Source of the DNA: Methylophilus sp. 13
GTDB lineage: Bacteria > Pseudomonadota > Gammaproteobacteria > Burkholderiales > Methylophilaceae
DNA: 64,000 bases
Reading direction: 5' to 3'
Assembly (NCBI RefSeq): GCF_015354335.1
Contig: NZ_JADKYR010000002.1
Span: forward strand, 186,001 to 250,000
Positions 49,130 to 59,621 of the stretch are shown piece after piece (within the stretch, counting starts at the first letter, position 1; every line of letters begins with the position of its first letter). The notes beneath the pieces were generated by a model. The model did not search any database and was not told the DNA's origin. It worked only from the letters and a program-made list of their open reading frames with translations. The position numbers were made by a program, and so were the translations under genes.

Positions 49130-49582
49130 TTAACGCTTCATCTTGTTTTTCATCAGCGCATTTTGCTCGCGCTTCCAGTCGCGCTCTTTTTCAGCATCAC
49201 GCTTATCGTGTTGTTTTTTACCTTTAGCCAACCCAATTTGCACTTTTACCCGTCCGCGGGTGAAATGCATGTCCAGCGGCACCAAGGTGTACCCTGCACG
49301 CTCGACCTTACCGATCAATTTGTCGATCTCTTCGCGGTGCAGCAGCAATTTGCGTGTACGGATCGCATCGGGACGCACATGGGTGGATGCCGAGCCTAGC
49401 GGCGTAATGTGGCAACCGATCAGGTACAACTCCCCACGCATGACCACCACGTAGGATTCCTTGAGGTTGGTACGGTTATCGCGTATCGCCTTGACTTCCC
49501 AGCCCTCGAGCACGAGGCCGGCTTCGTACTTTTCTTCAATAAAATAGTCAAAAAACGCTTTTTTGTTTTGCGCGATAGTCAT
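49130..49582 (-). CDS. smpB: SmpB, SsrA (tmRNA)-binding protein
   Basis: 150 residues. The OB-fold shows [41 protein letters not shown] (split) and [10 protein letters not shown]. The basic C-terminal tail ([21 protein letters not shown]) ends with KNKMKR. SmpB delivers tmRNA to stalled ribosomes for trans-translation. It is divergent from ratA, an arrangement common in proteobacteria (smpB/ratA-rnfH). Confidence 0.97.
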   Translation of the reverse strand: MTIAQNKKAFFDYFIEEKYEAGLVLEGWEVKAIRDNRTNLKESYVVVMRGELYLIGCHITPLGSASTHVRPDAIRTRKLLLHREEIDKLIGKVERAGYTLVPLDMHFTRGRVKVQIGLAKGKKQHDKRDAEKERDWKREQNALMKNKMKR

Positions 49583-49652
49583 AACGCTGCTGTGCGGGCT
49601 TAAATCACTTAAAATAGCATTTTAACTCAAAACCGACTTTCGTTCTGACGCA

Positions 49653-50087
49653 ATGGCTCAAGTAGAAAAAACCGTGCTGGTCATGCATTCGTGTGAAGCG
49701 ATGTTTCAATTGGTTGATGCCGTTGAAACCTATGCTGACTTTTTACCCTGGTGTGGCGGTAGCCAAGTCATCGAGCGCACGGATACCGTAACCCAGGCCA
49801 CCATCCACATCCGTTACCACGGCATACAGCAGCACTTTACAACACGCAACCACAAACAGTTCCCGCACCGCATGGAAATCACGCTGGTGGATGGCCCGTT
49901 CAAGCAACTGAGTGGACACTGGCACTTTATAAGACTGCGTGAAGATGCCTGCAAAATTGAATTCAAGCTTGAATATGTCTTTGCCAACGGCCTGATTGAA
50001 CGCATGATTGCGCCGGTGTTCAGCCATATTGCCAACACCTTCGTCGACAGCTTCGTCAAACAGGCTGGCAAGCTCCAACTCAAGTAA
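49653..50087 (+). CDS. ratA: RatA/CoQ10-type START-domain protein
   Basis: 144 residues of the polyketide cyclase/START fold (PF03364). Typical pieces are the N-terminal VMHSCEAMFQLVDAVETYADFLPWC (split) and the C-terminal EFKLEYVFANGLIERMIAPVF, ending in VDSFVKQAG. The family includes mitochondrial Coq10 (ubiquinone binding) and E. coli RatA, reported to block 70S subunit association. Which of these applies here is not decided. It is 23 bases before rnfH. Confidence 0.9.
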   Translation: MAQVEKTVLVMHSCEAMFQLVDAVETYADFLPWCGGSQVIERTDTVTQATIHIRYHGIQQHFTTRNHKQFPHRMEITLVDGPFKQLSGHWHFIRLREDACKIEFKLEYVFANGLIERMIAPVFSHIANTFVDSFVKQAGKLQLK

Positions 50088-50110
50088 GGACCAAACGGGT
50101 CACACCAGCC

Positions 50111-50437
50111 ATGCCTGAAGAACTTACCGGGATGCTCAATATAGAAGTGGTCTATGCGCTGCCAACGTCGCAAACGCTGATCACACTTGTTGTGCCGCCA
50201 GGCACCACGGCAATCGCGGCCGTGCGACAATCCGGCATTCTGGAACAACACCAGATGACCGCAAGCAAAGAATTACCCTTAGGCATTTTTGGCAAAAAAG
50301 TCAGCCACGACAGGCCACTAAAAGCGATGGACAGGGTGGAAATTTATCGCCCGCTGATTGCGAACGCCAAAGAAATGCGCCGTCAGCGTGCCACTAAACA
50401 GAAAACAGCCACGGCCAAGCGGGCCAATTCCCGTTAA
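50111..50437 (+). CDS. rnfH: RnfH-family ubiquitin-like protein
   Basis: 108 residues. The conserved N-terminal NIEVVYALPTSQTLITLVVPPGTT and the central LGIFGKKVSHDRPLKAMDRVEIYRPL match the RnfH/UPF0125 (RatB) family. The basic tail (RRQRATKQKTATAKRANSR) is typical. Its function is unknown; the stable pairing with ratA is the best clue. It converges with the DUF4124 gene and no clear terminator lies in the gap. Confidence 0.9.
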   Translation: MPEELTGMLNIEVVYALPTSQTLITLVVPPGTTAIAAVRQSGILEQHQMTASKELPLGIFGKKVSHDRPLKAMDRVEIYRPLIANAKEMRRQRATKQKTATAKRANSR

Positions 50438-50504
50438 TTACGTATTGCACCATTCAGCGCACTGACAAAACTGCAGGCTTTCTGATCAACACCATAAAGA
50501 TGCA

Positions 50505-50978
50505 TTACTCGGGTGGACAATTTTCGTCGATTTCTTGCTGCGCGGCTGCCAGCCCCTGACGAATTTGCTCATCTGACAGATATTCGCGCTGACCATTCTC
50601 GTTCACATTCTGCATGCGGCCACCCACGGCATAGTTACGATAGTTGCTTCTGGCTGCTGCACAATTTTGGGCTTTTTGACGCGCTTCCATCGCCTTGAGC
50701 GCTTCAGCTTCTGGGGACGCATTCTGCCCGGCTGAGTTCTCGGGCATTTTCTGTTTGGCCGGATTCATTTGCTCGCGCGAATAGGCGTCGGATCGCGTCA
50801 GTGGCGTATCCGCTGGCACCGTCGTCGCCTTGATTTTTTGCGTGGATGGACCGGCGACAGGAGGCGTATCCGAATAATTCATAATGCCTTTTTCATCGCG
50901 CCATTTATAAATCTCGGCCGCCGCCTGCATGGTCCAGCACAAGCCCAGCATCAACATCCATCTCAACGTCATTCTCAT
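50505..50978 (-). CDS. DUF4124-domain periplasmic protein
   Basis: 157 residues from the ATG at 50978; in-frame starts at 50993 and 50972 are alternatives. A signal peptide (about 1-21, ending AAA) is followed at once by the DUF4124 core EIYKWRDEKGIMNYSDTPP (about 22-40). The remaining ~110 residues are hydrophilic and Gln/Ala/Glu-rich, with a cysteine pair. Function unknown. DUF4124 proteins are common in betaproteobacteria and are often found near guaB-guaA. Confidence 0.82.
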   Translation of the reverse strand: MRMTLRWMLMLGLCWTMQAAAEIYKWRDEKGIMNYSDTPPVAGPSTQKIKATTVPADTPLTRSDAYSREQMNPAKQKMPENSAGQNASPEAEALKAMEARQKAQNCAAARSNYRNYAVGGRMQNVNENGQREYLSDEQIRQGLAAAQQEIDENCPPE

Positions 50979-51077
50979 TTGATAAACCCACACTTGCTTA
51001 GAAAAAGGTTAAGTAAAGGCCTCATGCACAAACCATGCCAGACATCAGCAAACAGAACTGCAAAAACGCAAAACGCT

Positions 51078-51106
51078 TTGTCAAGGCAAAGTGAAATCGG
51101 TATAAT
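51078..51106 (+). promoter_or_regulatory. Sigma-70 promoter of guaB
   Basis: TTGTCA (51078-51083), a 17-base spacer and a perfect TATAAT (51101-51106), 26 bases before the guaB ATG at 51132. This is a very close consensus match, giving a short leader. Confidence 0.8.
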
Positions 51107-51122
51107 TATATTTTGGAGATAA

Positions 51123-52592
<1,470 letters not shown>

Positions 52593-52629
52593 CCCTTATT
52601 GATAAACGCGAATTCATCCATTTAATCAA

Positions 52630-52702
52630 AGCCACAGAGGACACAGAGATCACAGAGAAATGACTTCTCTAAGACTCTGTGTCCTCTGTGCACTCTGTGG
52701 CT
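52630..52702. repeat. Inverted repeat of CACAGAG heptamers between guaB and guaA
   Basis: The left arm holds three CACAGAG units with a 9-base period (52633-52657) and the right arm three CTCTGTG units (52675-52699), so the region can fold into a long hairpin; the outermost AGCCACAGAG/CTCTGTGGCT is perfect. Similar CACAGAGGACACAGAG-type repeats are dispersed in many proteobacterial genomes. The right arm ends 7 bases before the guaA ATG and could affect its translation. Confidence 0.75.
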
Positions 52703-52708
52703 AAACAA

Positions 52709-54316
52709 ATGTCTCATTCAAAAATCCTGATTCTAGATTTCGGCTCCCAGGTCACCCAACTGATTGCACGCCGTGTACGCGAAGCGCATGTCTACTGCGA
52801 AATTCATCCTTGTGATGTGTCCGATGAATTTGTCCGCAATTTCGGTGCTGACGGCATCATTTTGTCTGGCAGCCACGCCAGCGTTTACGAAGAAGAAACT
52901 GACAAGGCCCCACAAGCCGTGTTTGAACAAGGCGTACCTGTGCTGGGCATTTGCTACGGCATGCAAACCATGGCGCAGCAGTTAGGCGGCAAGGTTGAGG
53001 CAGGTGCAAAACGCGAATTTGGCTACGCCCAAGTGCGTGCACGTGGCCACTCTGCCCTGTTTCGCGACATTCAGGATGCCACCAACGCTGAAGGCCACGG
53101 CCTGATCGACGTCTGGATGAGCCACGGCGACAAGGTCACCGAACTGCCTGACGGTTTCAAAGTGATCGCCAGCAACGACACCACGCCCATCGCCGCCATG
53201 GCTGACGAAAGCCGCAAGTTTTACGCGGTGCAATTTCACCCTGAAGTCACCCACACCAAGCAAGGCCAGGCCATGCTTGAGCGCTTTGTACTGGATATCT
53301 GCGCGGCCAAGGCAGACTGGATCATGGGTGACTATATCGCCGAAGCCGTTGCAAAAATCAAGGCGCAAGTTGGCGATGAAGAAGTCATTCTCGGCTTATC
53401 AGGAGGCGTAGACTCCTCCGTGGCAGCCGCACTGATACACCGTGCCATTGGTGACCAACTCACCTGCGTCTTTGTCGATCACGGCCTGCTGCGTCTGAAT
53501 GAAGGCGATATGGTGATGGACATGTTTGCTGGTCGTCTGCACGCCAAAGTCATCCGCGTGGATGCCTCTGCACAATTCATGGGTAAACTGGCTGGCGTCA
53601 GTGACCCGGAGGCCAAGCGCAAGATCATAGGCGCAGAATTCGTTGAAGTGTTTAAGGCCGAAGCCGCCAAGCTCAAGGCCAGCGGTGCCGGTCACAAAGG
53701 CGCCACCTTCCTGGCACAGGGCACCATTTACCCGGATGTGATTGAATCGGGCGGCGCCAAGTCCAAAAAAGCGGTCACCATCAAGAGCCACCACAATGTC
53801 GGTGGCTTGCCAGAACAATTAGGCCTCAAGCTGCTGGAGCCATTGCGTGACCTGTTTAAGGATGAAGTGCGTGAACTGGGCGTCGCGCTCGGCTTACCCC
53901 GCGACATGGTTTATCGCCACCCCTTCCCTGGCCCTGGCTTGGGCGTACGCATTCTGGGTGAGGTCAAACAGGAATATGCCTTGTTATTGCAACGAGCAGA
54001 TGCGATCTTCATTGAAGAATTACGTAATACCGTGGATGTCGCCAGCGGCAAAACCTGGTACGACCTCACCAGCCAGGCCTTTACTGTGTTCCTGCCGGTC
54101 AAGTCTGTTGGCGTGATGGGCGATGGCCGCACTTACGATTATGTGGTGGCATTGCGCGCCGTGATCACCAGCGACTTTATGACTGCACATTGGGCGGAAT
54201 TACCCTATAGCCTGCTGGGCAAAGTGTCTAACCGCATCATTAATGAAGTGCGCGGCATTAACCGCGTGGTTTATGATATTTCCGGCAAACCTCCCGCAAC
54301 GATTGAGTGGGAATAA
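52709..54316 (+). CDS. guaA: GuaA, GMP synthase (glutamine-hydrolysing)
   Basis: 535 residues from the ATG at 52709 ([18 protein letters not shown]); the frame is open to a GTG at 52679, but that part lies inside the repeat hairpin. The class I amidotransferase domain has its catalytic Cys in LGICYGMQ and His/Glu in QFHPEVTHT. The ATP pyrophosphatase P-loop is LSGGVDSS (about 240), and the C-terminal dimerisation domain ends in PPATIEWE. It converts XMP to GMP. No obvious Shine-Dalgarno precedes the ATG. Confidence 0.97.
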   Translation: MSHSKILILDFGSQVTQLIARRVREAHVYCEIHPCDVSDEFVRNFGADGIILSGSHASVYEEETDKAPQAVFEQGVPVLGICYGMQTMAQQLGGKVEAGAKREFGYAQVRARGHSALFRDIQDATNAEGHGLIDVWMSHGDKVTELPDGFKVIASNDTTPIAAMADESRKFYAVQFHPEVTHTKQGQAMLERFVLDICAAKADWIMGDYIAEAVAKIKAQVGDEEVILGLSGGVDSSVAAALIHRAIGDQLTCVFVDHGLLRLNEGDMVMDMFAGRLHAKVIRVDASAQFMGKLAGVSDPEAKRKIIGAEFVEVFKAEAAKLKASGAGHKGATFLAQGTIYPDVIESGGAKSKKAVTIKSHHNVGGLPEQLGLKLLEPLRDLFKDEVRELGVALGLPRDMVYRHPFPGPGLGVRILGEVKQEYALLLQRADAIFIEELRNTVDVASGKTWYDLTSQAFTVFLPVKSVGVMGDGRTYDYVVALRAVITSDFMTAHWAELPYSLLGKVSNRIINEVRGINRVVYDISGKPPATIEWE

Positions 54317-54357
54317 GCTTTAAACATTATTCTGACGGCCTACACTGAGAACAAAAA

Positions 54358-55377
54358 ATGAGCACTAAATCCATCATCCTTACTGGTGATCGCCCGACTG
54401 GCCCGCTGCATTTGGGCCATTTTGTCGGCAGTTTGCGCAACCGTGTCAAATACCAACATGAATACAAACAGTATGTCATGCTGGCCGACGCGCAAGCGCT
54501 GACCGACAATATGGATGATATCGACAAGGTGCATCGCAACGTGGTGGAAGTCGCGCTGGATTATCTGGCAGTCGGTATAGACCCCAAGCTGTCGACCATA
54601 TTTATCCAGTCGCAAGTACCTGAACTGACTGAGCTGGCCTTTTACTACCTCAACCTGGTCACTGTGGCGCGTTTGGAGCGCAATCCGACGGTGAAAGAAG
54701 AGATACGCCTGCGTGATTTTGAGCGCGACATTCCGGCCGGTTTCCTCACCTACCCAGTCAGTCAGGCAGCCGATATTACGGCCTTTAAAGCAACGCTGGT
54801 GCCAGTGGGCGAAGACCAGATTCCCATGATTGAGCAAACCAATGAAATCGTGCGCCGCTTTAACCGCACCTATAAAAACATTCAAACCAAGCAAGAGATT
54901 CTGGTTGAAACCAAGGCTCTGGTGCCTGAACTCGGCCGCTTGCCTGGCATTGACGGTAAAGCCAAGATGAGCAAATCCCTGGGTAATGTGATAAATCTGG
55001 GTGCAAGCGCAGACGAAGTCACCAAAGCCGTCAAGCGCGTCTACACCGATCCCTTGCATTTGAAGATTGAAGATCCTGGCCATGTAGAGGGCAATATTGC
55101 CTTTACCTATCTAGATGCGTTTGACCCGGATAAAGCAGCGGTCGCCGAGTTAAAAGCACACTACACACGCGGTGGACTGGCAGACAGCATTGTAAAAAAA
55201 CGCCTGGAAGCCGTATTGCAGGAAATGCTGGAACCCATTCGTACCCGCCGGGCCGAACTGGCCAATGACAAAGGCTACATTTTGCAGTTGTTGCGCGAAG
55301 GTACCGAGCAAGCGCGTGAAGTCGCCGCTCAAACCATGAGCGAAGTGCGCGCGGCGCTGGGCCTGAATTACTTTTAA
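54358..55377 (+). CDS. trpS: Tryptophanyl-tRNA synthetase
   Basis: 339 residues, a class I synthetase. The HIGH-type motif reads GPLHLGHF (about 14-21) preceded by TGDRPT, and the KMSKS motif is intact in [11 protein letters not shown] (about 200-210). The Trp-site region [15 protein letters not shown] is present. The C-terminal [11 protein letters not shown] is usual. It lies 41 bases after guaA and may be co-transcribed. Confidence 0.96.
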   Translation: MSTKSIILTGDRPTGPLHLGHFVGSLRNRVKYQHEYKQYVMLADAQALTDNMDDIDKVHRNVVEVALDYLAVGIDPKLSTIFIQSQVPELTELAFYYLNLVTVARLERNPTVKEEIRLRDFERDIPAGFLTYPVSQAADITAFKATLVPVGEDQIPMIEQTNEIVRRFNRTYKNIQTKQEILVETKALVPELGRLPGIDGKAKMSKSLGNVINLGASADEVTKAVKRVYTDPLHLKIEDPGHVEGNIAFTYLDAFDPDKAAVAELKAHYTRGGLADSIVKKRLEAVLQEMLEPIRTRRAELANDKGYILQLLREGTEQAREVAAQTMSEVRAALGLNYF

Positions 55378-55403
55378 ATGGCGCAGGCAACCACACCTCA
55401 CCT

Positions 55404-55901
55404 ATGAGCCGGGGCTTTGTCAAAGAAGACGATCTGGAACTGGCGGGCACCGATTTACCGGAACGCCCCATCAGTGCGCATGTCAATTACGTCACGCCTG
55501 CAGGCTTGCAACAATTGCAGCAGGCAGTGAAAACGCTGGAAGCTGACCGCTTGCACTATAGTGCGCGCAAGGAAGATCCCAACGCGCAACAGAAGCTGGC
55601 CGAGATAGACCGCGACCTGCGCTACTTTGTCGCACGGCTGGAAACCGCACAACTGGTGGATCCCGTCCAACAGCCGCAACATACGGTGCTCTTCGGCGCG
55701 ACCGTGACCGTAGAAGACGAACTGGGGACGCAACAGGCTTACCAGATTGTTGGAGAAGACGAGGCAGACATTGCGCAGCACAAAGTCAGCTATGTTTCGC
55801 CCGTGGCCAAAGCCCTGCTCGGCCGTAAAGTCGGTGACACCACGGTCTGGCAACGGCCTGCGGGTCCCTTGTCACTGGATATTTTAGACATTAAATACTG
55901 A
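55404..55901 (+). CDS. greB: GreB, transcription elongation factor
   Basis: 165 residues. The N-terminal coiled coil (about 25-85; NYVTPAGLQQLQQAVKTLEADR, then DRDLRYFVARLETAQLV) is followed by the FKBP-like C-terminal domain with TVLFGATVTVEDELG, YQIVGEDEADI, SYVSPVAKALLGRKVGD. The start SRGFVKEDD is a GreB rather than GreA N-terminus. Gre factors rescue backtracked RNA polymerase by promoting transcript cleavage. It starts 26 bases after trpS. Confidence 0.93.
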   Translation: MSRGFVKEDDLELAGTDLPERPISAHVNYVTPAGLQQLQQAVKTLEADRLHYSARKEDPNAQQKLAEIDRDLRYFVARLETAQLVDPVQQPQHTVLFGATVTVEDELGTQQAYQIVGEDEADIAQHKVSYVSPVAKALLGRKVGDTTVWQRPAGPLSLDILDIKY

Positions 55902-55908
55902 AAACACG

Positions 55909-56511
55909 ATGAACGTTTCCCAAGCAATTGAACAACGCCGCTCTATTAAAGCCTACGACCCTGCACACCGCATGACAGAGGCAGAAATCCAGCAACTCTT
56001 GTCGCTGGCCATGCTCTCCCCGACCGCTTTTAACATCCAGCACTGGCGTTTTGTGGTCGTGACTGACCCGGTGTTACGTCATCAGATCCGCGCGGTGAGC
56101 TGGAACCAGGCACAAGTCACCGATGCCTCATTGCTGATTATCCTGACTGCGGATTTAAAGGCCTGGGAAAAAGACCCTGCCCGCTACTGGGTCAACGCGC
56201 CACAGCCGGTTAGTGACTACCTGGTCAAGGCCATTCACGGCTATTACACTGATCAACCTCTGGCACAACGCGATGAAGGCATGCGTTCTTGCGGCATGGC
56301 AGCCATGACCTTGATGCTGGCCGCCAAAGAAATGGGCTATGACACCTGCCCGATGGATGGTTTTGATTTTGAGGCTGTGTCCAAATTAATCAACTTGCCT
56401 GAAGATCATGTCCCCGTGATGTTTGTCGTGGTAGGAAAAGCCCTCGAAGCAGCCAAGCCACGTGGTGGCCAATTGGCCATGGATGAAGTCGTCATTTATA
56501 ACCGTTTTTAG
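55909..56511 (+). CDS. Nitroreductase-family FMN oxidoreductase
   Basis: 200 residues. The N-terminal RRSIKAYDP (about 10-18) is the usual FMN phosphate-binding start, with SPTAFNIQHWRFVVV (about 37-51) and the C-terminal GKALEAAKPRGG. These enzymes reduce nitro, quinone or related compounds with NAD(P)H; the physiological substrate is not predictable. It starts 7 bases after greB. A short hairpin follows the stop. Confidence 0.88.
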   Translation: MNVSQAIEQRRSIKAYDPAHRMTEAEIQQLLSLAMLSPTAFNIQHWRFVVVTDPVLRHQIRAVSWNQAQVTDASLLIILTADLKAWEKDPARYWVNAPQPVSDYLVKAIHGYYTDQPLAQRDEGMRSCGMAAMTLMLAAKEMGYDTCPMDGFDFEAVSKLINLPEDHVPVMFVVVGKALEAAKPRGGQLAMDEVVIYNRF

Positions 56512-56523
56512 CAAAATTACGAT

Positions 56524-56545
56524 GCCTGAAGCAGGCGCACCTTTT
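56524..56545 (+). terminator. Possible weak terminator after the nitroreductase gene
   Basis: A 5-bp stem GCCTG/CAGGC with a 3-base loop, then a T5 run 5 bases later. Weak, but placed as a terminator would be between the nitroreductase and ABC-F genes. Confidence 0.4.
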
Positions 56546-56569
56546 TAATTATTGATTGAGAGTTCTTGC

Positions 56570-58165
56570 ATGTTAGTTGCGAACAATATCACCATGCAGT
56601 TTGGCTCCAAGCCACTGTTTGAAAATGTTTCCGTCAAATTTGGTGATGGCAACCGTTATGGTCTGATTGGCGCCAATGGCTGTGGTAAATCCACGTTTAT
56701 GAAGATCCTGGCCGGGGTGCTGGAGCCTACCAGTGGCAACGTCAGCCTGGACCCGAACGAACGCATGGCCTTTTTGAAGCAGGACCAATTTGCCTATGAA
56801 GACCAGCGCGTGCTGGACGTGGTGATGATGGGTCACGAGCAAATGTGGAAAGCCATGCAAGAGCGTGACGCGATTTACGCAAACCTCGAAGCCACCGAGG
56901 ACGACTACATGCGTGCCGCCGAACTGGAAGGCGTGTTTGCAGAGTATGACGGCTATACTGCCGAAGCACGTGCTGGCGAATTGCTGTTAGGCGTAGGCAT
57001 TCCCCTGGAGCAACATAATGGCCCGATGAGCGCCGTAGCCCCAGGCTGGAAGTTGCGTGTGCTGCTGGTACAAGCCCTGTTTGCAAATCCAGATGTGTTA
57101 TTGCTGGACGAACCGACCAACAACCTGGACATCAACACCATCCGCTGGCTGGAAGATGTGGTCAATAATCGTGACTGTACCATGGTCATTATTTCGCACG
57201 ACCGCCACTTTTTAAATCAGGTCTGTACCCATACCTGTGATATGGATTACGGCAAGATTACCTCTTATCCAGGTAACTATGATGATTACATGGAAGCCAG
57301 CATTGCCGCACGTAATCAGCAAGCCAAGGACAATGCCAAGGCCAAACAGCAGATTGCAGACTTGCAGGACTTTGTCCGTCGCTTCTCTGCTAATGCGTCT
57401 AAAGCCAAGCAGGCAACCAGCCGCGCCAAACAGATTGATAAAATCAAGGTCGAAGAGTTTAAACCCTCTAGCCGCCAGTATCCGTTTATTCGCTTTGAAT
57501 TTGACGACAAAGAGAAGCTGCACCGCAATGCCGTCGAGCTCAAGAAACTCGGCCATGGCTTTGACAAACCCTTGTTTAACAACGTGGAATTGATCTTCGA
57601 AGCAGGTGAAAAAGTCGCCATCATTGGTGAAAACGGCATTGGTAAAACCACCTTTTTGCGTTGCCTGGCCGGGGATTTGCAGCCCAAGCATGGCGAAGTC
57701 AAATGGGCAGAAAAAGCCAAGCTGGGCTATTTTGCGCAAGACCATGAATACGAGTTTGCAGAAGGTGAAGACTTGTTTGAATGGATGACCAAGCAACGCC
57801 AGCAAGGCGATGATGACAACACCGTGCGCAGCATGCTGGGCCGTTTGCTGTTCCCGACCGAAGCCACTAAAAAATCAGTCAAAGTGCTGTCCGGGGGTGA
57901 AAAAGGCCGCATGCTTTACGGCAAACTAATGCTGGCGAAAACCAATGTTTTGCTGATGGACGAACCGACTAACCATATGGACATGGAGTCGATTGAAGCG
58001 CTGAATACGGCACTGGACAAATACAAGGGTACCTTGTTTTTTGTCAGCCATGACCGTGAATTTGTCAGCTCGATTGCCACCCGTATTATCGAAATCAAGA
58101 CGGATGGCATTGTCGACTTTACCGGCAACTATGAAGACTATTTAGCCAGCCAGGGGATTGCCTAA
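56570..58165 (+). CDS. ybiT: ABC-F family ATPase, YbiT type
   Basis: 531 residues from the ATG at 56570 (GAGAG 8-12 bases upstream); a TTG at 56552 opens the same frame earlier. Two ABC domains: Walker [10 protein letters not shown] and GENGIGKTT, Walker [12 protein letters not shown] and [11 protein letters not shown], and second signature LSGGEKGRM. The first signature region reads [12 protein letters not shown], as in YbiT. The inter-domain linker (about 240-305) is helical and basic. No membrane domain. ABC-F proteins act on ribosomes in translation control. Confidence 0.92.
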   Translation: MLVANNITMQFGSKPLFENVSVKFGDGNRYGLIGANGCGKSTFMKILAGVLEPTSGNVSLDPNERMAFLKQDQFAYEDQRVLDVVMMGHEQMWKAMQERDAIYANLEATEDDYMRAAELEGVFAEYDGYTAEARAGELLLGVGIPLEQHNGPMSAVAPGWKLRVLLVQALFANPDVLLLDEPTNNLDINTIRWLEDVVNNRDCTMVIISHDRHFLNQVCTHTCDMDYGKITSYPGNYDDYMEASIAARNQQAKDNAKAKQQIADLQDFVRRFSANASKAKQATSRAKQIDKIKVEEFKPSSRQYPFIRFEFDDKEKLHRNAVELKKLGHGFDKPLFNNVELIFEAGEKVAIIGENGIGKTTFLRCLAGDLQPKHGEVKWAEKAKLGYFAQDHEYEFAEGEDLFEWMTKQRQQGDDDNTVRSMLGRLLFPTEATKKSVKVLSGGEKGRMLYGKLMLAKTNVLLMDEPTNHMDMESIEALNTALDKYKGTLFFVSHDREFVSSIATRIIEIKTDGIVDFTGNYEDYLASQGIA

Positions 58166-58207
58166 AAACTGACGATACATTCCGTTACACAGCTGACCAC
58201 CCCTGAC

Positions 58208-58232
58208 AAACACCCGATACAATCGGGTGTTT
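58208..58232 (+). terminator. Intrinsic terminator after the ABC-F gene
   Basis: An 11-bp perfect stem (AAACACCCGAT, ATCGGGTGTTT) with an ACA loop and a T-rich 3' side, 43 bases after the stop. A second small hairpin (CATTGC/GCAATG, 58242-58259) lies between it and the next gene's ribosome binding site. Confidence 0.85.
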
Positions 58233-58278
58233 TAATATCATCATTGCAAATTCGCAATGGTGATTGAAAGGAACCATC

Positions 58279-58740
58279 ATGAAACTGAACAAACTGGTAT
58301 TCGCGGGGCTTTTGGTGTTGGTGTGCGGAACTGCCTTTGCCGAGCATGGCCATGATTGCGGTAAAGGCAAATTTGACCCTGCCAACTGGCAAGCACAGCG
58401 CCTGGAGCACTTTGAACAGCATCAGGAAAAATTGCATACCATTTTGCAACTGACAAGCGCACAGGAAAATGCCTGGAAAACCTATCAGGCACAGATCAAA
58501 CCGCAAGACAAGGAACATCCGGACTTTGCAGAGTTAAGCAAACTGAATACCTTGCAACGCCTGGACAAAATGGAAGCCTGGGATAAAGCGCGTGACGCAC
58601 GTCAGGCTGAACGTGCCAAAGCCATCCGTACATTTTACGCCCAGCTGAATGATGCACAGAAGAAAGCATTTGATGAAAATGCCTTACCGCAATATCCGCA
58701 TCATGCCAATGCGCATCACGAAAAACCTGTGCGTGAATAA
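58279..58740 (+). CDS. Spy/CpxP-like periplasmic protein
   Basis: 153 residues from the ATG at 58279, with GAAAGGAA 6-13 bases upstream. The signal peptide (about 1-21, ending TAFA) is followed by a highly helical, charged domain with an LTxxQ-type motif (LQLTSAQENAWKTY, about 60-73) and a second copy-like stretch LNDAQKKAFDENAL (about 122-135). His-rich ends (EHGHDC at the mature N-terminus, PHHANAHHEK at the C-terminus) suggest metal binding. Spy/CpxP proteins are stress-induced chaperones or modulators of sensor kinases. It lies directly before a two-component pair. Confidence 0.82.
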   Translation: MKLNKLVFAGLLVLVCGTAFAEHGHDCGKGKFDPANWQAQRLEHFEQHQEKLHTILQLTSAQENAWKTYQAQIKPQDKEHPDFAELSKLNTLQRLDKMEAWDKARDARQAERAKAIRTFYAQLNDAQKKAFDENALPQYPHHANAHHEKPVRE

Positions 58741-58762
58741 TCTCAACGCGTTTCACAGACTC

Positions 58763-58785
58763 ACCGGCCACAATGGCCGGTTTTT
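58763..58785 (+). terminator. Intrinsic terminator/attenuator between the Spy-like gene and the response regulator
   Basis: An 8-bp GC-rich stem (ACCGGCCA, TGGCCGGT) with a CAA loop followed by T5. It would make the Spy-like transcript the main product, with reduced read-through into the regulator genes. Confidence 0.82.
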
Positions 58786-58823
58786 GTGCTCAAATACTCC
58801 CCTTGCAAGTCCGAGACACTTTT

Positions 58824-59591
58824 ATGACTGACGGCCATCCTGATACCCATGTGCTTGTCGTTGATGACGACGATGCCATCCGTGATTTATTGTGCGACTT
58901 TTTGCAGGATAATCAACTCAGCACACAACAAGCCAGCAATCATGCACAAATGTGGCAAGCGTTGCAGCAGCGCATGCCTGATGTCATTATCCTCGACATC
59001 AACATGCCGCAGCGGAGTGGTATTGAGCTCTGCCGTGAACTGCGCGAGTCCGGCAAATATCATCTCCTGCCCATCATCATGCTCACAGCCAGAACCAGCT
59101 CTCTGGATACCATCATGGGCCTGGAAACCGGGGCAGATGACTACGTGGCCAAACCGTTTGAGCCGCTGGAACTGCTGTCGCGTATCCGTAGCGTGGTCAG
59201 ACGGTCGCGCATGATGCTGGAGAGCGCAGGCAAACCCGATCACGAATGGCAGACCGATCACGCTCTTTTGCGTTTCATTGAGTTTAACGAATGGACTCTG
59301 GATATTCAAAACCGTACCCTGGTCGACAGCCAGCATACGCGCATTCCCCTCTCCAATGCCGAATTCAAGTTCTTGCGTTTCATGCTCCTGCATGCCAACC
59401 GCACCTTGAGCCGTGATCAGCTCATGGAAGAAATGCATGGACGGGAGGCGGGTCCATTTGACCGGTCAATAGACTTACAAATCAGTAGATTAAGACAGAA
59501 ACTTGAAGTGGATACTAAGAATCCATCCATGATCAAAACGCTACGCAACGAAGGCTATTTACTCACCGCCGAAGTGCGTTACATTAAATAA
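58824..59591 (+). CDS. OmpR-family response regulator
   Basis: 255 residues from the ATG at 58824; the frame is open to 58773, inside the terminator. The receiver domain has VLVVDDDDAI (acidic pocket), phospho-acceptor Asp in VIILDINMP (about residue 57), Thr in MLTAR and Lys in VAKPFEP. The C-terminal winged helix (about 155-250) has AEFKFLRFMLLHANRTLSRD and FDRSIDLQISRLRQKLE. It probably regulates the Spy-like gene and its own operon. The sensor kinase starts about 30 bases later. Confidence 0.92.
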   Translation: MTDGHPDTHVLVVDDDDAIRDLLCDFLQDNQLSTQQASNHAQMWQALQQRMPDVIILDINMPQRSGIELCRELRESGKYHLLPIIMLTARTSSLDTIMGLETGADDYVAKPFEPLELLSRIRSVVRRSRMMLESAGKPDHEWQTDHALLRFIEFNEWTLDIQNRTLVDSQHTRIPLSNAEFKFLRFMLLHANRTLSRDQLMEEMHGREAGPFDRSIDLQISRLRQKLEVDTKNPSMIKTLRNEGYLLTAEVRYIK

Positions 59592-59621
59592 TGTGTGACA
59601 TTCAATGACCGGATACACAAG

